Shown: one piece after another, positions 1 to 8,268 of the stretch
How the letters are laid out: each line of letters starts with the position of its first letter
Numbering within the stretch: the stretch's first letter is position 1
The notes under the pieces: model-generated
Databases searched by the model: none
The model's input: only the letters and a program-made list of their open reading frames with translations
Told to the model about the DNA's origin: nothing
Made by a program: the position numbers and the translations under genes
Assembly: GCA_964291505.2 (NCBI GenBank)
Contig: OZ220216.1
Location: 2,418,001-2,482,000, forward strand
Direction: 5' to 3'
DNA from: Kistimonas sp964291505
GTDB taxonomy: Bacteria > Pseudomonadota > Gammaproteobacteria > Pseudomonadales > Endozoicomonadaceae
Length of the DNA: 64,000 nt

Positions 1-807
1 TCCGGTGCGACTGTTGATAACGACCCGGGCAGGGGGTTTCTCCGTCACAATGGGCATGGTCTCCATCATGGCCATATAGGCGACGCGCTGATCAGAATCT
101 CGGGGGGCCTGAACACTGATGGTGGCGCTATCCATCGCACGAGCGGCTCCTTCACCAAAGCGGTCATCAATGGCCTGGGCGATATTGCGGGCTGTTGAGA
201 AACCGGGATCACGCAGGGTCATCACGATATCACTGCTATCCGCAAAGCTGCCCGGCACTTCCCGCTCCACAATCGCACCACCGGGGATACGCCCCACGGT
301 GGGCACATTCACCGTGATACTGCTGCCACTGCTACCCTGGGCACTGATACCTGACACCACCAGACTCCCCTGGGCCAGAGCGTAGATACTGCCATCCACC
401 CCCTTCAGCGGCGTCATCAGCAGCGTGCCACCTTTCAAACTGCCGGCATCCCCAATAGACGACACTGTTACATCAATCCGCTGCCCCGCCCGGGAAAACG
501 ACGGCAGGCTGGCAGTTACCGAGACCGCCGCCACGTTTTTCAGGTTGGGATCAATACCTTCCGGCAACTGCACACCCAGCTGCCGCAGCATATTGGTCAG
601 TGACTGGGTGGTGAACTTGGTCTGGCGGGTCTTGTCGCCACTGCCATCCAGGCCCACCACCAATCCGTAACCGACCAGCTGGTTACTGCGCACGCCCTGG
701 ATATCCACCAGGTCCATCAACCGGGTGGTCTGCTCCTGGGCCTGCAAGGAACCGGTGGCCGCTAACACACTACCCAGCACCGCGACCAGAAAAGAAAATC
801 GTTTCAT
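1..807 (-). CDS. flgI: Flagellar P-ring protein FlgI (partial, N-terminal part)
   Basis: FlgI forms the P ring around the flagellar rod in the peptidoglycan layer. I translated this frame by hand from the ATG at 805-807. It begins MKRFSFLVAVLGSVLAATG, a typical Sec signal peptide, and continues with the family hallmarks TTRLMDLVDIQGVRSNQLVGYG, GLDGSGDKT and QSLTNMLRQLG. The frame stays open to base 1, so about 269 codons of a usual 365 or so are present and the C-terminus is cut by the window edge. It lies 7 nt downstream of flgH as the last visible gene of the flgB-to-flgI operon. Secretion by Sec and folding with the FlgA chaperone are known for the family. Confidence 0.96.
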   Translation of the reverse strand, partial: MKRFSFLVAVLGSVLAATGSLQAQEQTTRLMDLVDIQGVRSNQLVGYGLVVGLDGSGDKTRQTKFTTQSLTNMLRQLGVQLPEGIDPNLKNVAAVSVTASLPSFSRAGQRIDVTVSSIGDAGSLKGGTLLMTPLKGVDGSIYALAQGSLVVSGISAQGSSGSSITVNVPTVGRIPGGAIVEREVPGSFADSSDIVMTLRDPGFSTARNIAQAIDDRFGEGAARAMDSATISVQAPRDSDQRVAYMAMMETMPIVTEKPPARVVINSRTG

Positions 808-814
808 AACCCTC

Positions 815-1501
815 TCAGAACGGGAACCAGGAACTGTTAAAGAGCCGCGTCAACCAGCCCGGCGAGTTGGCTTCCGCCAGGAAACCGGTTCCGGAATACG
901 TGATGCGTGCGTTAGCCAGACGCTGGGAGGACACAACGTTTTCCGGGCTGATATCCTCAGGCCGGAGCAGGCCTGAAATGCGGATATACTCATCGCCCTG
1001 GTTCAGCCGGATCCACTTCTCACCACTGACCGCCAGCGACCCGTTCGGCCGCACTTCCAGCACGGTCACCGTGATACTGCCCGAGAGCATATTCTGCTGC
1101 TCACTGGCTGCGCTGCCAGCAAACGAACGCTTGCCTTCCAGCGAGTTGTCCATGGAATAGCCGCTGCCGAATATGGACGCCACGCTACGGCCAAACAGGG
1201 TGGGATCGCTGATCGAGGTATTGCTGTCCTTGCTGAAATCGGTCCCGGAACTCTTGCTGGACCGGGTCTCCTCATCCAGACGAATGGTGAGGATGTCACC
1301 GACCCGATACGCCATCCGGTCTTCAAACAGCGTGGTGGCATAGCCCGCCTGGTAGAGACTGCCGTTACGGTAGGATACCGGTTGCTCCGCCGGCAGTTTG
1401 GGTGGCTGCCAGTCGGTCTCCCCCGGGGTGGGTTTGGGCGGTATCGCGCTGCAACCCGCCAGCAGCAGGGCCGTCGCAGCGGCAAGAAATTTCCGGGTCA
1501 T
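815..1501 (-). CDS. flgH: Flagellar L-ring lipoprotein FlgH
   Basis: FlgH is the outer-membrane L ring of the flagellar basal body. The product has a lipoprotein signal with lipobox LLAGC near residue 18, a Pro-rich linker, and the family core (GSLYQAG, DRMAYRVGDILTIRLDE, GLLRPEDISPENVVSSQRLANARITYSGTG) that ends in the usual WLTRLF region. Length is about 228 aa, normal for the family. Two in-frame ATGs exist, at 1507 and 1501. I prefer 1501 because an AAGGG sits 6 nt before it, whereas it directly abuts the first ATG. The gene sits between flgG and flgI in the flgB operon. Confidence 0.96.
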   Translation of the reverse strand: MTRKFLAAATALLLAGCSAIPPKPTPGETDWQPPKLPAEQPVSYRNGSLYQAGYATTLFEDRMAYRVGDILTIRLDEETRSSKSSGTDFSKDSNTSISDPTLFGRSVASIFGSGYSMDNSLEGKRSFAGSAASEQQNMLSGSITVTVLEVRPNGSLAVSGEKWIRLNQGDEYIRISGLLRPEDISPENVVSSQRLANARITYSGTGFLAEANSPGWLTRLFNSSWFPF

Positions 1502-1510
1502 GAACATCCC

Positions 1511-2296
1511 TTACAGCGTCTGGTTGGCAAACTGCAGCATCTGGTCGCAGGCCGCAATGACCTTGGCGTTCATCTCGTAGCCACGCTGAGCCGTGATCAT
1601 GCCCACCATCTCTTCCACCATGTTCACGTTGGAGGATTCCAGGGTGAACTGCTGAATGCTGCCAACACCGTCTTCGCCCGGCACGGTATCCAGTGGCTGA
1701 CCACTGGCGCCACTTTCGGCAAACAGGTTATTGCCCAGTGCTGTCAGGCCGGCCGGATTGACGAAGTTCGCCAGTGTGATCTGACCGATCTCTTCCGGTT
1801 CCGTGCTGCCGGCCATGGTGGCCGTGACCGTACCATCCTTGCCGATGGAAATACTGGTGGCTTCCGGCGGCACCTCGATCCCCGGCTCCAGCAACTGACC
1901 GCTACTGGTGACAATTTCACCATCCGCATTCAGCTGGAACTGACCGTTACGGGTGTAGGCCTGGGTACCATCGGTCATCTGCACCTGGAAGAAACCTTCA
2001 CCCACAATCGCCAGATCCAGCGGCGCCGTGGTGGTCTGGAAGCCACCCTGGGTAAAGACTTTCTGAGTGCCCGCCACCTGCACACCGGTACCCATCTGGA
2101 TGCCGGTAGGAAACTCTTCTTCCTGGGTATTGTTGGCGCCGGGTTGACGCTGCACCTGGTAGAACAGGTCTTCAAAGACCACCCGGTCACGCTTGAAACC
2201 GACCGTATTGACATTGGCCAGGTTATTGGAGATCGCCGTCAGTTGGCGATCCTGTGCGGTCAGGCCTGTCTGGCTGACCCATAAAGCGCCGTTCAT
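1511..2296 (-). CDS. flgG: Flagellar distal rod protein FlgG
   Basis: FlgG builds the distal rod of the flagellum and is exported through the flagellar type III apparatus. The start MNGALWVSQTGL is the family start and has AGAGG about 10 nt upstream. A longer frame to 2323 has no ribosome site, so I chose 2296 (261 aa, typical length). Visible motifs are the N-terminal rod motif ISNNLANVNTVGFKRDR, the central DLAIVGEGFFQVQ, and the C-terminal SSNVNMVEEMVGMITAQRGYEMNAKV heptad region. It is separated from upstream flgF by 90 nt, the widest gap of this operon, which holds a small GC-rich hairpin. Confidence 0.97.
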   Translation of the reverse strand: MNGALWVSQTGLTAQDRQLTAISNNLANVNTVGFKRDRVVFEDLFYQVQRQPGANNTQEEEFPTGIQMGTGVQVAGTQKVFTQGGFQTTTAPLDLAIVGEGFFQVQMTDGTQAYTRNGQFQLNADGEIVTSSGQLLEPGIEVPPEATSISIGKDGTVTATMAGSTEPEEIGQITLANFVNPAGLTALGNNLFAESGASGQPLDTVPGEDGVGSIQQFTLESSNVNMVEEMVGMITAQRGYEMNAKVIAACDQMLQFANQTL

Positions 2297-2329
2297 TGTG
2301 TACCAAACCTCTTGACTGGTCACAGGCTG

Positions 2330-2350
2330 CGCACCGGTTGATCCGGTGCG
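2330..2350. repeat. 8-bp GC-rich hairpin inside the flg operon
   Basis: CGCACCGG and CCGGTGCG form a perfect 8-bp stem around a 5-nt loop in the flgF-flgG gap. No T-tract follows on either strand, so it is more likely an mRNA processing or stabilising structure than an intrinsic terminator. This role is inferred; only the palindrome is seen. Confidence 0.5.
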
Positions 2351-2386
2351 TCATGTGTCGTTTAAACGTATGTGGAAAAAGCCGAA

Positions 2387-3115
2387 TCAGGTTCGCAGCA
2401 ACGTATCCCCGGCAGCGGCCATATCGCGGGTCGTGCTCATGACTTTCAGCTGCATCTCGAACTGGCGGTTCAGCGACATGAACGACACCATTTCGCTCAT
2501 ACTGTTGACGTTGCTGGATTCCAGATAACCGGACAGCACCCGTACAGAGTCATCTGCCATAGCAGGCTGACCACTCTCGGTTCGAAACAGACCGTCACTG
2601 CCTTTGACCATCGGTTGATCAGCCCCCACCAGTGTGAGCTGGTCGATCACCGCCATCTCCGTTTCACCTTCTGGCAGGATGCTGAGTGTTCCATCGTCGC
2701 CTATCACCAACTGCTCATGGGGAGGAATGGCAACCGGGCCACTCTGTCCCATCAGGAGTTGACCGGAAGCATCTGACAACATGCCTTCCGGGCTCAGTGA
2801 AAGACTGCCGTTACGGCTATAAGCCTGTTCTCCGCCAGCATCGAGTACTGTGAAGAAACCGGGAGAGGCCAGCGCAATATCCAGCGTTCGGCCGGTATGC
2901 TGGCGTGCGCCTTCTGCATGATCGGTCCAGGGATTACCTGAACGCACCATTACCCGGCTGGGCATGCCGTTGCCTTCAACAACATCTGCCATGGCCTGCG
3001 AATAATCCGCCTTGAAGCCGGTGGTGTTAGCATTGGCCAGATTGTTAGCCAGTTGCTGCTGGGCCAGCATCGTTCGCGTGGCCCCGCTCATCGCGGTATA
3101 GACTGCCTTGTCCAT
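2387..3115 (-). CDS. flgF: Flagellar proximal rod protein FlgF
   Basis: FlgF is a proximal rod component exported by the flagellar secretion system. The 242-aa product starts MDKAVYTAMSGATRTMLAQQ, followed by the rod motif LANNLANANTTGFKADY, the central DIALASPGFFTV and C-terminal LESSNVNSMSEMVSFMSLNRQFEMQLKVM, all diagnostic of FlgF/FlgG-type rod proteins. Its ATG overlaps the flgE stop codon in a TGATG arrangement, which fixes the start and indicates translational coupling to flgE. Confidence 0.96.
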   Translation of the reverse strand: MDKAVYTAMSGATRTMLAQQQLANNLANANTTGFKADYSQAMADVVEGNGMPSRVMVRSGNPWTDHAEGARQHTGRTLDIALASPGFFTVLDAGGEQAYSRNGSLSLSPEGMLSDASGQLLMGQSGPVAIPPHEQLVIGDDGTLSILPEGETEMAVIDQLTLVGADQPMVKGSDGLFRTESGQPAMADDSVRVLSGYLESSNVNSMSEMVSFMSLNRQFEMQLKVMSTTRDMAAAGDTLLRT

Positions 3116-4308
3116 CAGACAGACTGCATCAGGATCTGATTCATTTCATCACCGGCCTGAACCACTTTGGCGCTGGCCTGGTAAGCACTCTGCGCGACCA
3201 CCATGTCCACCAGCTCGCGGGTCATGTCAACATTGGAGGCTTCCAGCGCACCGGACACCAGGCTGCCGGTACGGGCACTGCCCGGCTGATCGTACATGGG
3301 CTCGCCGGATTCATTGGTGGCTACCCAGCTGGTATTGCCGACTGACTGCAGTCCATTGTTGTTGGGGAAAGTGGCCAGGGTAACAACACCCTGCAATTTA
3401 CTTTCTCCGTTGTTATACATGGCAAATACAGAGCCATCGTCGGCCACTGTCAGACCGCTGTACTGCCCGGCGGGATAACCATCCTGAGTGTTGGATGCCA
3501 CGGAGGAACTGTTACCAAACTGGGTCATTCCGGACAGATCCATGGTGACCGTCTGTTCACCGGCAGCACCGGTATCAAATGTCAGAGAAAAGTCACCGCC
3601 GCTGACGAGCTGACCATTGCTGTCAAATTCCAAGGAGGTGGATTTGGAGCCATCGGCCAGCACCTTGGCACCATCTACTTCGTAATAAACATCCCACTCA
3701 TTGTCACCGGTCTTCACATAGTAAGCCGTCGCCGTATGGGCATTACCCTGGCTGTCATAAATGGTGGACGAGGTGGTGTAGTTGTAGCTGTCAGGCTTGG
3801 AGGAGTCGAAAGCGATACCAGGCACTTCTTCGCGGGTATCCAGGTTAGCCTTCAGCGTAATCGTACCGGTCGCCTGAGACGGCAGATCGCTGGTATCAAT
3901 GGGAATATCTTCCAGAGAGCCGGTGATCACATTACCATTGTCGTCCACCGGATAACCCTGCAGTCGGTATCCCATGTTATTCACAATAAAGCCGTCCTTA
4001 TCGACTTCGAAATAACCGGCACGGGTATACACCGGCTGTCCGGAAGGATCTTTCATGACAAAGAAACCATCGCCATTGATGGCCATGTCCATGCTATTGG
4101 TGGTGTAACTGATCTCACCCTGTTTGAACGTCTGATCCACCTGCGCCACATAGACACCGCCACCGCTGGTGCCGGTATAGAGATCCGCAAACTTCGCATC
4201 CAGCGACTTGTAACCCACGGTATTGGCATTGGCGATATTGTTACTGATGGTTCCCAGGTCCTGGGAAGCAGCCTGCAGGCCTGTAATGCCGATATTCATT
4301 GCCGACAT
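3115..4308 (-). CDS. flgE: Flagellar hook protein FlgE
   Basis: FlgE polymerises into the hook linking filament and rod. The product is 397 aa and starts MSAMNIGITGLQAASQDLGTI, with GGAG about 9 nt upstream of the ATG. It has the family motif ISNNIANANTVGYKS, then DMAINGDGFFVM, a Gly/Asp-rich variable centre (about 130-290, the surface-exposed hook domain) and the C-terminal LEASNVDMTRELVDMVVAQSAYQASAKVVQ coiled-coil segment. The stop overlaps the flgF start. The hook-cap gene flgD lies 7 nt upstream. Confidence 0.97.
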   Translation of the reverse strand: MSAMNIGITGLQAASQDLGTISNNIANANTVGYKSLDAKFADLYTGTSGGGVYVAQVDQTFKQGEISYTTNSMDMAINGDGFFVMKDPSGQPVYTRAGYFEVDKDGFIVNNMGYRLQGYPVDDNGNVITGSLEDIPIDTSDLPSQATGTITLKANLDTREEVPGIAFDSSKPDSYNYTTSSTIYDSQGNAHTATAYYVKTGDNEWDVYYEVDGAKVLADGSKSTSLEFDSNGQLVSGGDFSLTFDTGAAGEQTVTMDLSGMTQFGNSSSVASNTQDGYPAGQYSGLTVADDGSVFAMYNNGESKLQGVVTLATFPNNNGLQSVGNTSWVATNESGEPMYDQPGSARTGSLVSGALEASNVDMTRELVDMVVAQSAYQASAKVVQAGDEMNQILMQSV

Positions 4309-4315
4309 GGGTCAT

Positions 4316-5068
4316 TCACTCCTGGTTGAATCGTTTGATCTGTGACAGAGCCTGGTGGATACCGGGCTCCCTGAAATAAGGGCTGGGCGCCATGCCATCA
4401 CCGTTACCGCTGTCGCCCTGGATCTCCATGATGTACGACAGCGGTACAAGACCAATACCTTCTGCATCCACCAGGATTTCCTGCCCATTACCCGGCATGA
4501 CGACACTGTTGACGCGGGTCTTCTGGACGACAGCCACTTCCATTTCCTTGCCGTCAAACGTGCCCATGGCTTCCAGACGGTACTTACCTTCCGGCAGCGG
4601 CTCTTCCAGATCGGCCAGATCGAATTCCACCTGACCGGACTGCTGAGCCCCCAACGGCAACGTGGCTACCAGCTCATCATTTTCGTCGTAGATATTGATC
4701 TTGAGATCATCCGTGCTGGCTGGCAGCAGAATTTCACCATCAACAGTTTGCCCCGCTGACAGGTCTGCCACATTCGCCAGTACCATGACGTCTTTACCCA
4801 CCAGGGCCGAGGCGTACAGCGCCTGGGAGGCATAAATCTGAGAACCCAGGTCCGCCACCGCCGACTGCATTTCAGTCATGCCGGACATCATGGTGAGATC
4901 CGACAGCTGACTGACAATCTGGGCGCTGTCCATGGGCTGGGTGGGATCCTGATTATTCATTTGCACCATCAGCATCTGCAGGAATGCATCAGAATCCAGG
5001 CCACTGGTGGCACTGTTCAACTGGGGGGGAGGCGTCGCCTGACTGCCATTGATGCCGGAAACGGCCAT
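4316..5068 (-). CDS. flgD: Flagellar hook cap/assembly protein FlgD
   Basis: FlgD caps the growing hook and is needed for FlgE assembly; it is later replaced. The 250-aa product has the FlgD N-terminal signature (SDAFLQMLMVQMNNQDPTQPMDSAQIVSQLSDLTMMSGM, about residues 26-65), followed by a beta-rich Tudor/FnIII-type region (DGEILLPASTDDLKINIYDENDELVATLPLG). It lies between flgC (15 nt gap) and flgE (7 nt gap). Confidence 0.95.
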   Translation of the reverse strand: MAVSGINGSQATPPPQLNSATSGLDSDAFLQMLMVQMNNQDPTQPMDSAQIVSQLSDLTMMSGMTEMQSAVADLGSQIYASQALYASALVGKDVMVLANVADLSAGQTVDGEILLPASTDDLKINIYDENDELVATLPLGAQQSGQVEFDLADLEEPLPEGKYRLEAMGTFDGKEMEVAVVQKTRVNSVVMPGNGQEILVDAEGIGLVPLSYIMEIQGDSGNGDGMAPSPYFREPGIHQALSQIKRFNQE

Positions 5069-5083
5069 ATCCTTTGCTCCCGA

Positions 5084-5500
5084 TTACTGACCCAGGCTCA
5101 GCAGCCGCTGCTGCATCTGCTGGGCGCTGTTCATGACTTCAATGCTGGTCTGGTAATTGCGGGAGGCAGACATCATGTCGGCCATCTCTTCCACCACATT
5201 CACATTGGGATAAAACACATTGCCGTCAGCATCCGCCAGCGGATGATACGGCTGGTGACGTACATTAGCCGGGGCGTCGCTTTCCACGATGTCACTGACA
5301 TTGACGGAATAACCGGAACCCGGCTCGCCGTTGACCTGTTCCATCACGGCGGCAAACAGGGGCTTGCGTGCCTTATAGCTTTCGTCTGCCGACGCCGCCG
5401 GCGTTTCCGCATTGGCCAGGTTGCTGGCGACGGTATTGAGCCGGAGGGTCTGGGCCGTCATGGCCGATCCGGCAATATCAAAGATTCGGTTGAGAGACAC
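5084..5500 (-). CDS. flgC: Flagellar proximal rod protein FlgC
   Basis: FlgC is a proximal rod protein of the basal body. The 138-aa product has MSLNRIFDIAGSAMTAQTLRLNTVASNLANAET at the N-terminus and YPNVNVVEEMADMMSASRNYQTSIEVMNSAQQM at the C-terminus, the two helical export/assembly segments conserved in FlgC. Length is normal. It follows flgB by 17 nt. Confidence 0.97.
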   Translation of the reverse strand: MSLNRIFDIAGSAMTAQTLRLNTVASNLANAETPAASADESYKARKPLFAAVMEQVNGEPGSGYSVNVSDIVESDAPANVRHQPYHPLADADGNVFYPNVNVVEEMADMMSASRNYQTSIEVMNSAQQMQQRLLSLGQ

Positions 5501-5517
5501 GGAGGACTTCCTGCTGA

Positions 5518-5910
5518 TTACTGCCCGTTGATCGCCCGCTCCAGTCCACGGACTTTCATGTTGAGAAAGGTAAAACTGGTTTCGTATTCCATGCGGTTAC
5601 GGGCAAAAGCGGCCTGTTCCTGACCCAGTTCAACGGTATTTCCGTCACGGGAGGGTTGCAGCGGCGCCCGGTCATACACGACAGCACCGGCTTGGTTGCC
5701 AGGATTCAATGACAGATGACCGGTATCCGTTTGTGACAACGACAACTGTTCCTGCTGCTGTTGCCAAACCGTACTGAAATCCAGATCCTGCGCCCGGTAT
5801 CCGGGGGTATCGACATTCGCGATATTGCCGGCAATTACTTCCGCCCGCTGACTTCGCAGCGCCAATCCCTGTTCATGAATGCTCAGGGTTCTGTCAAAAC
5901 TGACACCCAT
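5518..5910 (-). CDS. flgB: Flagellar proximal rod protein FlgB
   Basis: FlgB is the most MS-ring-proximal rod subunit group. The 130-aa product carries the family pattern RSQRAEVIAGNIANVDTPGYRAQDLDF near the N-terminus and NRMEYETSFTFLNMKVRGLERAINGQ at the C-terminus. It is the first gene of the flgBCDEFGHI operon and is preceded by a clear sigma-54 promoter (5955-5969). Confidence 0.97.
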   Translation of the reverse strand: MGVSFDRTLSIHEQGLALRSQRAEVIAGNIANVDTPGYRAQDLDFSTVWQQQQEQLSLSQTDTGHLSLNPGNQAGAVVYDRAPLQPSRDGNTVELGQEQAAFARNRMEYETSFTFLNMKVRGLERAINGQ

Positions 5911-5954
5911 TTACTGCTGCCCGATAGATGGTGATCATTACGAGCCGCTCTTTT

Positions 5955-5969
5955 GCAATAGATGTGCCA
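5955..5969 (-). promoter_or_regulatory. Sigma-54 (-24/-12) promoter of the flgB operon
   Basis: Read on the minus strand the sequence is TGGCACATCTATTGC, a perfect match to the TGGCAC-N5-TTGC consensus for RpoN holoenzyme. It lies about 45 nt before the flgB ATG, so transcription would begin near 5943. The flgB operon is RpoN-dependent in Pseudomonas and Vibrio, which agrees. Confidence 0.85.
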
Positions 5970-5977
5970 ATAAAAAA

Positions 5978-5992
5978 TGGCATTAATGATGC
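5978..5992 (+). promoter_or_regulatory. Probable sigma-54 promoter of flgA-flgM-flgN
   Basis: TGGCATTAATGATGC keeps the invariant GG and GC with the correct 12-nt register, with one mismatch in each box from TGGCAC-N5-TTGC. It points toward flgA and lies back to back with the flgB promoter; only 8 nt separate the two -24 boxes. A start near 6004 would exclude the long flgA reading frame beginning at 5977 and supports initiation at 6088 or 6094. Confidence 0.6.
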
Positions 5993-6087
5993 TATGCCGA
6001 TGCGGTCTTGTTATTTATTTTCCCAGGCCAATACCCAATACACACCTGCCTGATATTCGCGACCAACCACAGACTGAACGACACATA

Positions 6088-6924
6088 ATGACCATGCCCC
6101 AATCCTCAAGGCAGAACCGATTAAAGGCAGTAAAGGATTTCCTTTCTGGACGAAAATCTCCGGAAATATATTTCCCCCCGGAACAACAGCCGCAAACTGG
6201 CAAACTACCGTTTTCGTTCGTCAGGCTCTCTCTTGAATTAACAGCCGTTTTTTGCCTGTTATTACCTGCGCCATGGCTTCATGCCAGCACGTTTGAACAG
6301 CAGGTTGTCGATACGGCAAAGCAGTACCTTGAAATAAAAGCCCAAAAGACCCTGTCCAATCTGCAGGCCACACGTTTCAAAACAACCATCACACCACCGT
6401 CCAGCAGCCTCCGACTTCCGGTGTGCGCCGTCACACCACGCATTACTGATATCAGTCGTGGCCCCATGGGCGACCAACGATTGAAACTGCAATGCCCTGA
6501 AGGACGACAGTGGTCATTATTCTTGCGTGGCGACATCGCCATCTACCGGCCTGTTCTGGTTGCCAACCAGCCACTGGAAAGCGGTATTCCTGTTTCTGCC
6601 TCCGCTGTTTCACATCAGCTGAAAAACCTTGCCGAACTGGATCGTGGTTACCTGACCCACACTGATGAACTGAAACATCAAACCACCCGGAAACGGATCA
6701 GGACAGGCACACCGATTCGCCCGGATATGCTGACACCCTCAACCCTGGTGGAACGTGGTGAATTCATTACCATCGTATCGCGTAGTGATGGCGTGGAAGT
6801 CAGCGTCAATGGTGAAGCCATGCAGGATGGCAGCCTCCATGAACAGATCAGGGTCAGAAACCGTTCCAGCAGCCGTATTATTCATGGCATAGTCACTGGA
6901 CGTAGCCAGGTGATGGTGAACTGA
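6088..6924 (+). CDS. flgA: Flagellar P-ring assembly chaperone FlgA
   Basis: FlgA is a periplasmic chaperone needed for FlgI to polymerise into the P ring. From this ATG the product is 278 aa with an unusually long (about 38-aa) leader before the hydrophobic segment LSLELTAVFCLLLPAPWLHA, then mature FlgA. The C-terminal SAF domain is visible: RPVLVANQPLESGIPVSASAV, the RKRIRTGTPIRPDMLTP stretch, ERGEFITIVSRSDGVEVSVNGEAMQDGSLHEQIRVRN and SSRIIHGIV. The upstream ATG at 5977 falls inside the promoter, so I reject it; ATG 6094 is equally possible. It is divergent from flgB and followed by flgM and flgN. Confidence 0.88.
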   Translation: MTMPQSSRQNRLKAVKDFLSGRKSPEIYFPPEQQPQTGKLPFSFVRLSLELTAVFCLLLPAPWLHASTFEQQVVDTAKQYLEIKAQKTLSNLQATRFKTTITPPSSSLRLPVCAVTPRITDISRGPMGDQRLKLQCPEGRQWSLFLRGDIAIYRPVLVANQPLESGIPVSASAVSHQLKNLAELDRGYLTHTDELKHQTTRKRIRTGTPIRPDMLTPSTLVERGEFITIVSRSDGVEVSVNGEAMQDGSLHEQIRVRNRSSSRIIHGIVTGRSQVMVN

Positions 6925-6944
6925 TAAAATCCACCGGTCGGGTT

Positions 6945-6970
6945 TAACTTTTCCCGCCACCTGACGATTA
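6945..6970 (+). promoter_or_regulatory. Possible sigma-28 promoter of flgM
   Basis: TAAC at 6945-6948 and GACGATTA at 6963-6970, about 28 nt before the flgM ATG, resemble the FliA consensus TAAA-N15-GCCGATAA with a 14-nt spacer. A FliA-dependent flgM promoter is usual in enteric and polar-flagellate systems. Matches are imperfect, so this is tentative. Confidence 0.35.
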
Positions 6971-6998
6971 CAGTCTGCCCAGAGTAACGGTACACAAC

Positions 6999-7289
6999 AT
7001 GAACACCAGCAAGATCAGTGGCAGTGATATTTCATTGCTGATGCCGGACACACGACGAACCGCCGGAAAGAAAAGTGATACAGAGACTGACCGCGTTGAA
7101 CTCAGTGGTTCAGCCTCATTACTGGACCAGGCTACTGCCAAAGCGCTGGCCGCGCCGGATATTGATATGGACAAGGTAGAATCAGTACGCCGCGCCATTG
7201 CCAATGGCGAACTGAAAATCGACACTGATCGTCTGGCACAGAAGATGCTAGAACTCGAGGATTCGATTTTCGGTACTGAAGCAGAGTAA
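6999..7289 (+). CDS. flgM: Anti-sigma-28 factor FlgM
   Basis: FlgM binds and inhibits FliA (sigma-28) until the hook is complete and FlgM is exported. The 96-aa acidic product has a disordered N-terminus and the conserved C-terminal sigma-binding helices (DMDKVESVRRAIANGELKIDTDRLAQKMLELE). flgN follows after 6 nt. The usual flgA-flgM-flgN order is preserved. Confidence 0.93.
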   Translation: MNTSKISGSDISLLMPDTRRTAGKKSDTETDRVELSGSASLLDQATAKALAAPDIDMDKVESVRRAIANGELKIDTDRLAQKMLELEDSIFGTEAE

Positions 7290-7295
7290 TCGCTC

Positions 7296-7790
7296 ATGAC
7301 TCACGCGCGCATCCTGGATATCCTCGCCACAGACTTGGAACTGCTGAAACAACTCAAACAGCTGTTTCAGCACCAGCAGATCTGTATCGCGGGTCGAAAC
7401 GCACAGTCCCTGCAGGAAAGCAGCCGCCTGATGGACACGATTGCCGATGCGACGCAGCAGAATAACCGGGCAAAGATACGCCATCTTGAGCAGAACGGCA
7501 TTGTGTTATCTGAAAGCATGCCCTGGGAAAAAGCCGCCGAGCAGCTGATCAATAGCCTGCCAACCCCTGCCGCCATACAAGCAACGAAACTACTCAATGC
7601 CGTAAAAACACTGGCTGAAGAGTGTCGCCTTATCTGCCAGAACAATCAGAAAACAATGCTGTTGCAGCAGGCGTTGACAGGAAAGATGCTTAACCGCCTG
7701 CGGGGTCCGGCAACTGACAATGGCAGCGCGTATGGCGCTGACGGTTCGACCCGGTTAACCAGCGACTCACTCTCACTGGCCATGGCCTGA
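7296..7790 (+). CDS. flgN: Flagellar export chaperone FlgN
   Basis: FlgN is the cytoplasmic chaperone of the hook-filament junction proteins FlgK and FlgL. The 164-aa product is almost wholly helical, as expected: ILATDLELLKQLKQLFQHQQICIAGRNAQSLQESSRLMDTIAD, followed by a C-terminal helix rich in NQKTMLLQQALTGKMLNRLRG. Identification rests on this fold pattern and the position directly after flgM. flgK and flgL are not in the window. Confidence 0.85.
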   Translation: MTHARILDILATDLELLKQLKQLFQHQQICIAGRNAQSLQESSRLMDTIADATQQNNRAKIRHLEQNGIVLSESMPWEKAAEQLINSLPTPAAIQATKLLNAVKTLAEECRLICQNNQKTMLLQQALTGKMLNRLRGPATDNGSAYGADGSTRLTSDSLSLAMA

Positions 7791-7809
7791 GCCAACAGAG
7801 AGACAGGAT

Positions 7810-7830
7810 TGAGCCGGCGTCACCGGCTCA
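7810..7830. terminator. Hairpin between convergent flgN and fliJ
   Basis: TGAGCCGG and CCGGCTCA form an 8-bp perfect stem with loop CGTCA, and the right arm contains the fliJ stop codon. It sits between the convergent flgN and fliJ ends. There is no strong T-tract, so it may be a weak bidirectional terminator. Confidence 0.45.
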
Positions 7831-8268
7831 GGATTCTTCATACCGACCCAGGGCAAACCCCGCCGACAACTCGTCCAGCATCTTCTGTTCACGACGCTGA
7901 TTGTGTAAATGCTGCACAGCCTGGCGTTTTTCTAACAACTTATCCGCTGTCTTCAACGTTTTCTGCTGTTCTTTCAACAACATTTCCCGTCGACGACACT
8001 GTGCCTGCTCCACGGCCAGCTGCTGACGCTGGTGCCGAATCACCTGATCCAGCTGCCGCCGGAACTGCCAGCCACCACTCAGCTCCAGCGCACTGATGCA
8101 ACTGCCTTCAGAATGACCGGATGCCCGCTGAAAACCATCCAGCGTATCGAGGCGCGCCTGCTCTTCTTCCAGTTTGTGACGTGCCTGCGCGGTTGCCAGT
8201 TTTTCCTGATCAAAAGCCGCCTGCTGCAGCTCTCGCCAACAAGTCAGACCGTCTTTACGTTGACTCAT
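7828..8268 (-). CDS. fliJ: Flagellar export protein FliJ
   Basis: FliJ is the coiled-coil stalk in the FliI ATPase ring and cycles export chaperones. The 146-aa product is a long charged helical hairpin (LQQAAFDQEKLATAQARHKLEEEQARLDTLDGFQRA, RQLDQVIRHQRQQLAVEQAQCRRREMLLKEQQKTLKTADKLLEKRQA), the typical length and composition of FliJ. Its start overlaps the fliI stop by 4 nt (ATGA). It is the last gene of the fleR-fliEFGHIJ block. Confidence 0.9.
   Translation of the reverse strand: MSQRKDGLTCWRELQQAAFDQEKLATAQARHKLEEEQARLDTLDGFQRASGHSEGSCISALELSGGWQFRRQLDQVIRHQRQQLAVEQAQCRRREMLLKEQQKTLKTADKLLEKRQAVQHLHNQRREQKMLDELSAGFALGRYEES

Noticed and set aside
1382..2284. 300-codon plus-strand frame opposite flgG/flgH
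   Set aside because: His/Gln-rich antisense shadow of two unmistakable flagellar genes.
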